DNA from: Gloeobacter violaceus PCC 7421
GTDB lineage: Bacteria > Cyanobacteriota > Cyanobacteriia > Gloeobacterales > Gloeobacteraceae
Reading direction: 5' to 3'
Length of the DNA stretch: 64,000 nucleotides
Assembly: GCF_000011385.1 (NCBI RefSeq)
Contig: NC_005125.1
Coordinates: 2,976,001 to 3,040,000, forward strand
A program made the position numbers and the translations under genes. The notes under the pieces are model-generated. The model made no database searches, had not been told where the DNA came from, and was given only the letters and a program-made list of their open reading frames with translations. Positions within the stretch are counted from its first letter, which is position 1. Each line of letters begins with the position of its first letter. Below are positions 61,840 to 64,000 of the stretch, one piece after another.

Positions 61840-64000
61840 GCCCCGGATCCGGACAGCCGACACCCCCCCTGCTGATCCCGGCCCTTTCGCGCTGTCTTGT
61901 TGAACTCCAGACACTGCCGCAACCCGACTGCCTGATGTTCACTCCCTCAGCCCATCCGCTCTGTCTGATTGCTGGCGACGATGGCAGGGTCGGCGCCTCC
62001 CTGGCGCGGCTTCTGGCCGAACGGGGATGGAAGGTGGTGATGCTCACCTCGGTGCACGATGGCGATGGGGAAGCGCAGCCGGCCGACGGAATGGAGAGGA
62101 CCATCCTGGCGCCCGAAGCTGAACAGGCCGAGCAGGTGCGCTCGTTGCAGGAGCGCCACGGACCCCTCGGGGTGTTTATCTATCTGCATCCGGTGCTGCC
62201 CCCAGGGGCTACTGCCCACAGCTTTATCAGCGCCGCGGACAGAGAACCGATCGAGCGGGTGTTTCTGCTGCTGCGGCATCTGAGAAGCCCTTTGCAGCGG
62301 GCGGCCGAGGCCGGAGGTCGTGGCGCACTGTTAATGGTCGCCCGCCTGGACGGGGCACTCGGCCTGGGCGCAAACGGCGCCTTCCGGCCTGCCTCAGGAG
62401 CGCTTTTTGGCCTGGGCAAAACCTTGCGCCAGGAATGGCCGCAGGTTTTCTGCCGAACTGTCGATCTCGACCCCGAGATCGCGGATGAGCAAGCTGCCCG
62501 TCACATCCTGGCGGAGTTGCACGACCCGGATATCACCCTGGCGGAGACGGGCTACGGCTGGCAAGGAAGGGTCACCCTCGTTGCCGCACCCGCCATGGTA
62601 CCGGCTTTGCCGGCGGAACCCGCCGCTATTCGCCCCGAATCGGTTTTTGTGGTGAGCGGTGGGGGCAGGGGCATCACCGCCCGCTGTGCCGTCGAGATGG
62701 CCAGGCTCTACCGCTGCCGCTTCGTGCTGTTGGGCCGCTCGGGGCTTGAGCCTGTGCCCGACTGGGCCTGGGGGTCGGACGAAGCGGCTCTGAAGCGGCG
62801 GCTACTTGCTGAGGCGACCGCGCGCGGCGAGAAGCTTTCCCCGCCTGCTCTCGAATCTGCTTGCCGGGATCTAGCCGCCCGGCAGGAAATTCAATCGACT
62901 CTGCGGGCAATCGAACAGGCGGGGGGGCAGGCCCTTTACGCCTGCGCCGATGTGACGAACGCCGAGGCCGTCAAGGCGGCCATTGAAGCGGCAACGCTCC
63001 AGCTTGGCCCGGTGACGGGCGTCATCCACGGGGCGGGCAGCCTGGCCGACAAACGCCTTGAAAAAAAGACCGCCCGGGATTTCGCAGCCGTCTACGGTCC
63101 AAAAGTCGAAGGGCTTGCCAATCTGCTGGCGGCCGTGCCCCCGGAACAGCTGGAGTACCTGGTGCTTTTTTCCTCGGTGGCCGCTTTCTTCGGCAACCTG
63201 GGCCAGGCGGATTACGCCCTGGCAAACGAAGTGCTCAACAAAGCGGCCCACCGCCTCAAGCGGCTCTTCCCGGCCTGCCGGGTGCTGGCGCTCAACTGGG
63301 GGCCGTGGGACGGGGGGATGGTGAGCGCCGAACTCAAGCGTTCCTTCGAGCGCCAACAGATCGCCGTAATCCCTCCCCAGGCCGGTGCCAAAGCGTTCCT
63401 GGCCGAACTGGCCACAGCCGACGGACAGCCCCTGCAGCGGATCATCGGCAGTCCGCTGGTGCAACCCCCGGCTCACATCGAACCGGCAGCGCGCCGCGTG
63501 CGCATCGAAAGGCGGCTGAATCTGGCGGACAATCCCTTCCTGCCGGATCACGCGATCGCGGGTAAGCCCGTGTTGCCGTTTACCTGCGCTTTTGCCTGGA
63601 TCGCCGCCGCCTGCGAGCAAGTGTGCCCCGGCTATACCGCCTATTGCTACGAAGAAGCCCGCATCCTCAAAGGTATCGTCATGGGCAGCGAGCAGGATCA
63701 CCTTTGCACCCTGGAACTGGAGGAAATACCCGCTCCCACCGAGGGCCGGCTGCAATTTCTGGCCAAGATTTCAAGCCGGAGCAGCCGGGGCAAAGCCGTC
63801 TTTCATTACGCCTGCCGGGTGACGCTTGCGCGGCAATGGCCCGATGGCGACATCAAGCCGGACGGTCTGTCTTCCAGACCAACCGGCGTGGACGCGAGCC
63901 CGTTCTATGCAAGCGGTGTTCTCTTTCACGGCCCCTGCTTTCAGGGGATCGAGCGGCTGCTGACCATCGATGCGGACGGGCTGAGCCTGCAGTGCCGACT
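61836..64000 (+). CDS. Ketoreductase-dehydratase part of PfaA-like synthase (runs off window)
   Basis: At least 721 codons are open from TTG 61836 to the window end. Residues about 30-260 are a degenerate Rossmann-like half of the KR pair (LCLIAGDDGRVGASLARLLAERG, GALFGLGKTLRQEW). The catalytic KR spans about 265-500: VVSGGGRGITARCAVE, GRSG, VIHGAGSLADKRLE, FSSVAAFFGNLGQADYALAN and LNWGPWDGGMVS. A hotdog dehydratase starts at about 565 with NPFLPDHAIAGKPVLPF and continues to FHGPCFQGIERL at the edge. TTG 61836 has no ribosome binding site at a useful distance and the first ATG in frame (61935) lies inside protein-like sequence, so translation may depend on frameshifting from the upstream gene. 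Confidence 0.85.
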   Translation, partial: MSPGSGQPTPPLLIPALSRCLVELQTLPQPDCLMFTPSAHPLCLIAGDDGRVGASLARLLAERGWKVVMLTSVHDGDGEAQPADGMERTILAPEAEQAEQVRSLQERHGPLGVFIYLHPVLPPGATAHSFISAADREPIERVFLLLRHLRSPLQRAAEAGGRGALLMVARLDGALGLGANGAFRPASGALFGLGKTLRQEWPQVFCRTVDLDPEIADEQAARHILAELHDPDITLAETGYGWQGRVTLVAAPAMVPALPAEPAAIRPESVFVVSGGGRGITARCAVEMARLYRCRFVLLGRSGLEPVPDWAWGSDEAALKRRLLAEATARGEKLSPPALESACRDLAARQEIQSTLRAIEQAGGQALYACADVTNAEAVKAAIEAATLQLGPVTGVIHGAGSLADKRLEKKTARDFAAVYGPKVEGLANLLAAVPPEQLEYLVLFSSVAAFFGNLGQADYALANEVLNKAAHRLKRLFPACRVLALNWGPWDGGMVSAELKRSFERQQIAVIPPQAGAKAFLAELATADGQPLQRIIGSPLVQPPAHIEPAARRVRIERRLNLADNPFLPDHAIAGKPVLPFTCAFAWIAAACEQVCPGYTAYCYEEARILKGIVMGSEQDHLCTLELEEIPAPTEGRLQFLAKISSRSSRGKAVFHYACRVTLARQWPDGDIKPDGLSSRPTGVDASPFYASGVLFHGPCFQGIERLLTIDADGLSLQCR

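Overview
The window reads as chromosomal DNA of a GC-rich cyanobacterium, most likely a Gloeobacter. Direct evidence for a cyanobacterium is a psbK gene, a very large phycobilisome rod linker with three linker domains, a cyAbrB-type regulator, a cyanobacterial-type pyruvate dehydrogenase E1 beta, and the adjacent pair 2-oxoglutarate decarboxylase / succinic semialdehyde dehydrogenase that closes the cyanobacterial TCA cycle. The roughly 81-kDa triple-domain linker is what I remember being described from Gloeobacter violaceus; that identification is from memory and not computed here.

Layout. 1-8.6 kb: a partial family-2 glycosyltransferase, a response regulator with a degenerate receiver, a Crp/Fnr regulator, a GH13 glycosidase, an orphan pseudopilin, a small DNA-binding-like protein and the 2-oxoglutarate decarboxylase/SSADH operon. 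8.8-11.3 kb: the triple linker and psbK, each followed by a strong hairpin. 11.3-22.9 kb: mostly single housekeeping or accessory genes (TerB-like protein, alpha/beta hydrolase without a nucleophile, SMP-30-like protein, EF-G paralogue, DJ-1/PfpI, cyAbrB, O-methyltransferase, Asp/Asn hydroxylase-like protein, gluconokinase, Dps, GalE) and one tRNA-Ala(CGC). 23.3-26.8 kb: a STAND-type NB-ARC protein with 14 WD40 blades.

26.9-53.6 kb is a run of 20 genes all on the minus strand with gaps of at most about 165 bp. Its core (35.1-44.1 kb) is an SDR, a PfaB-like protein (dead KS plus acyltransferase), a PfaD-type FMN enoyl reductase, a free ACP and a KS-AT-ACP polyketide synthase whose C-terminus looks like an AfsA (A-factor/gamma-butyrolactone synthase) hotdog domain. 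Directly downstream are a HAD phosphatase, an FAD monooxygenase, a quinone-oxidoreductase-like enzyme, a GMC oxidoreductase, an SMP-30-like exported protein and an MFS exporter. Upstream are two exported acetolactate decarboxylase paralogues, alcohol dehydrogenase and SDR genes, and an RND efflux pump.

53.6-54.4 kb holds a gene-free spacer with a diverged 140-bp inverted repeat. From 54.4 kb on the plus strand come a zinc-ribbon-like protein, a small MshEN-like protein, pdhA, panD, pdhB, a small coiled-coil protein, then a PfaA/HglE-like KS-AT-ACP protein and a KR-DH protein running off the window. The last two are joined at a run of ten A residues just before the stop codon; a -1 shift there would restore the canonical single-chain PfaA order KS-AT-ACP-KR-DH.

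Best candidate for an undescribed system: a split, PUFA-synthase-like lipid assembly line combined with a PKS-AfsA fusion and a phosphatase plus reductases, a gene set that matches the chemical logic of butyrolactone/butenolide formation (acyl-ACP plus a C3 sugar phosphate, dephosphorylation, reduction). The architecture is read from the sequence; the product is inference.
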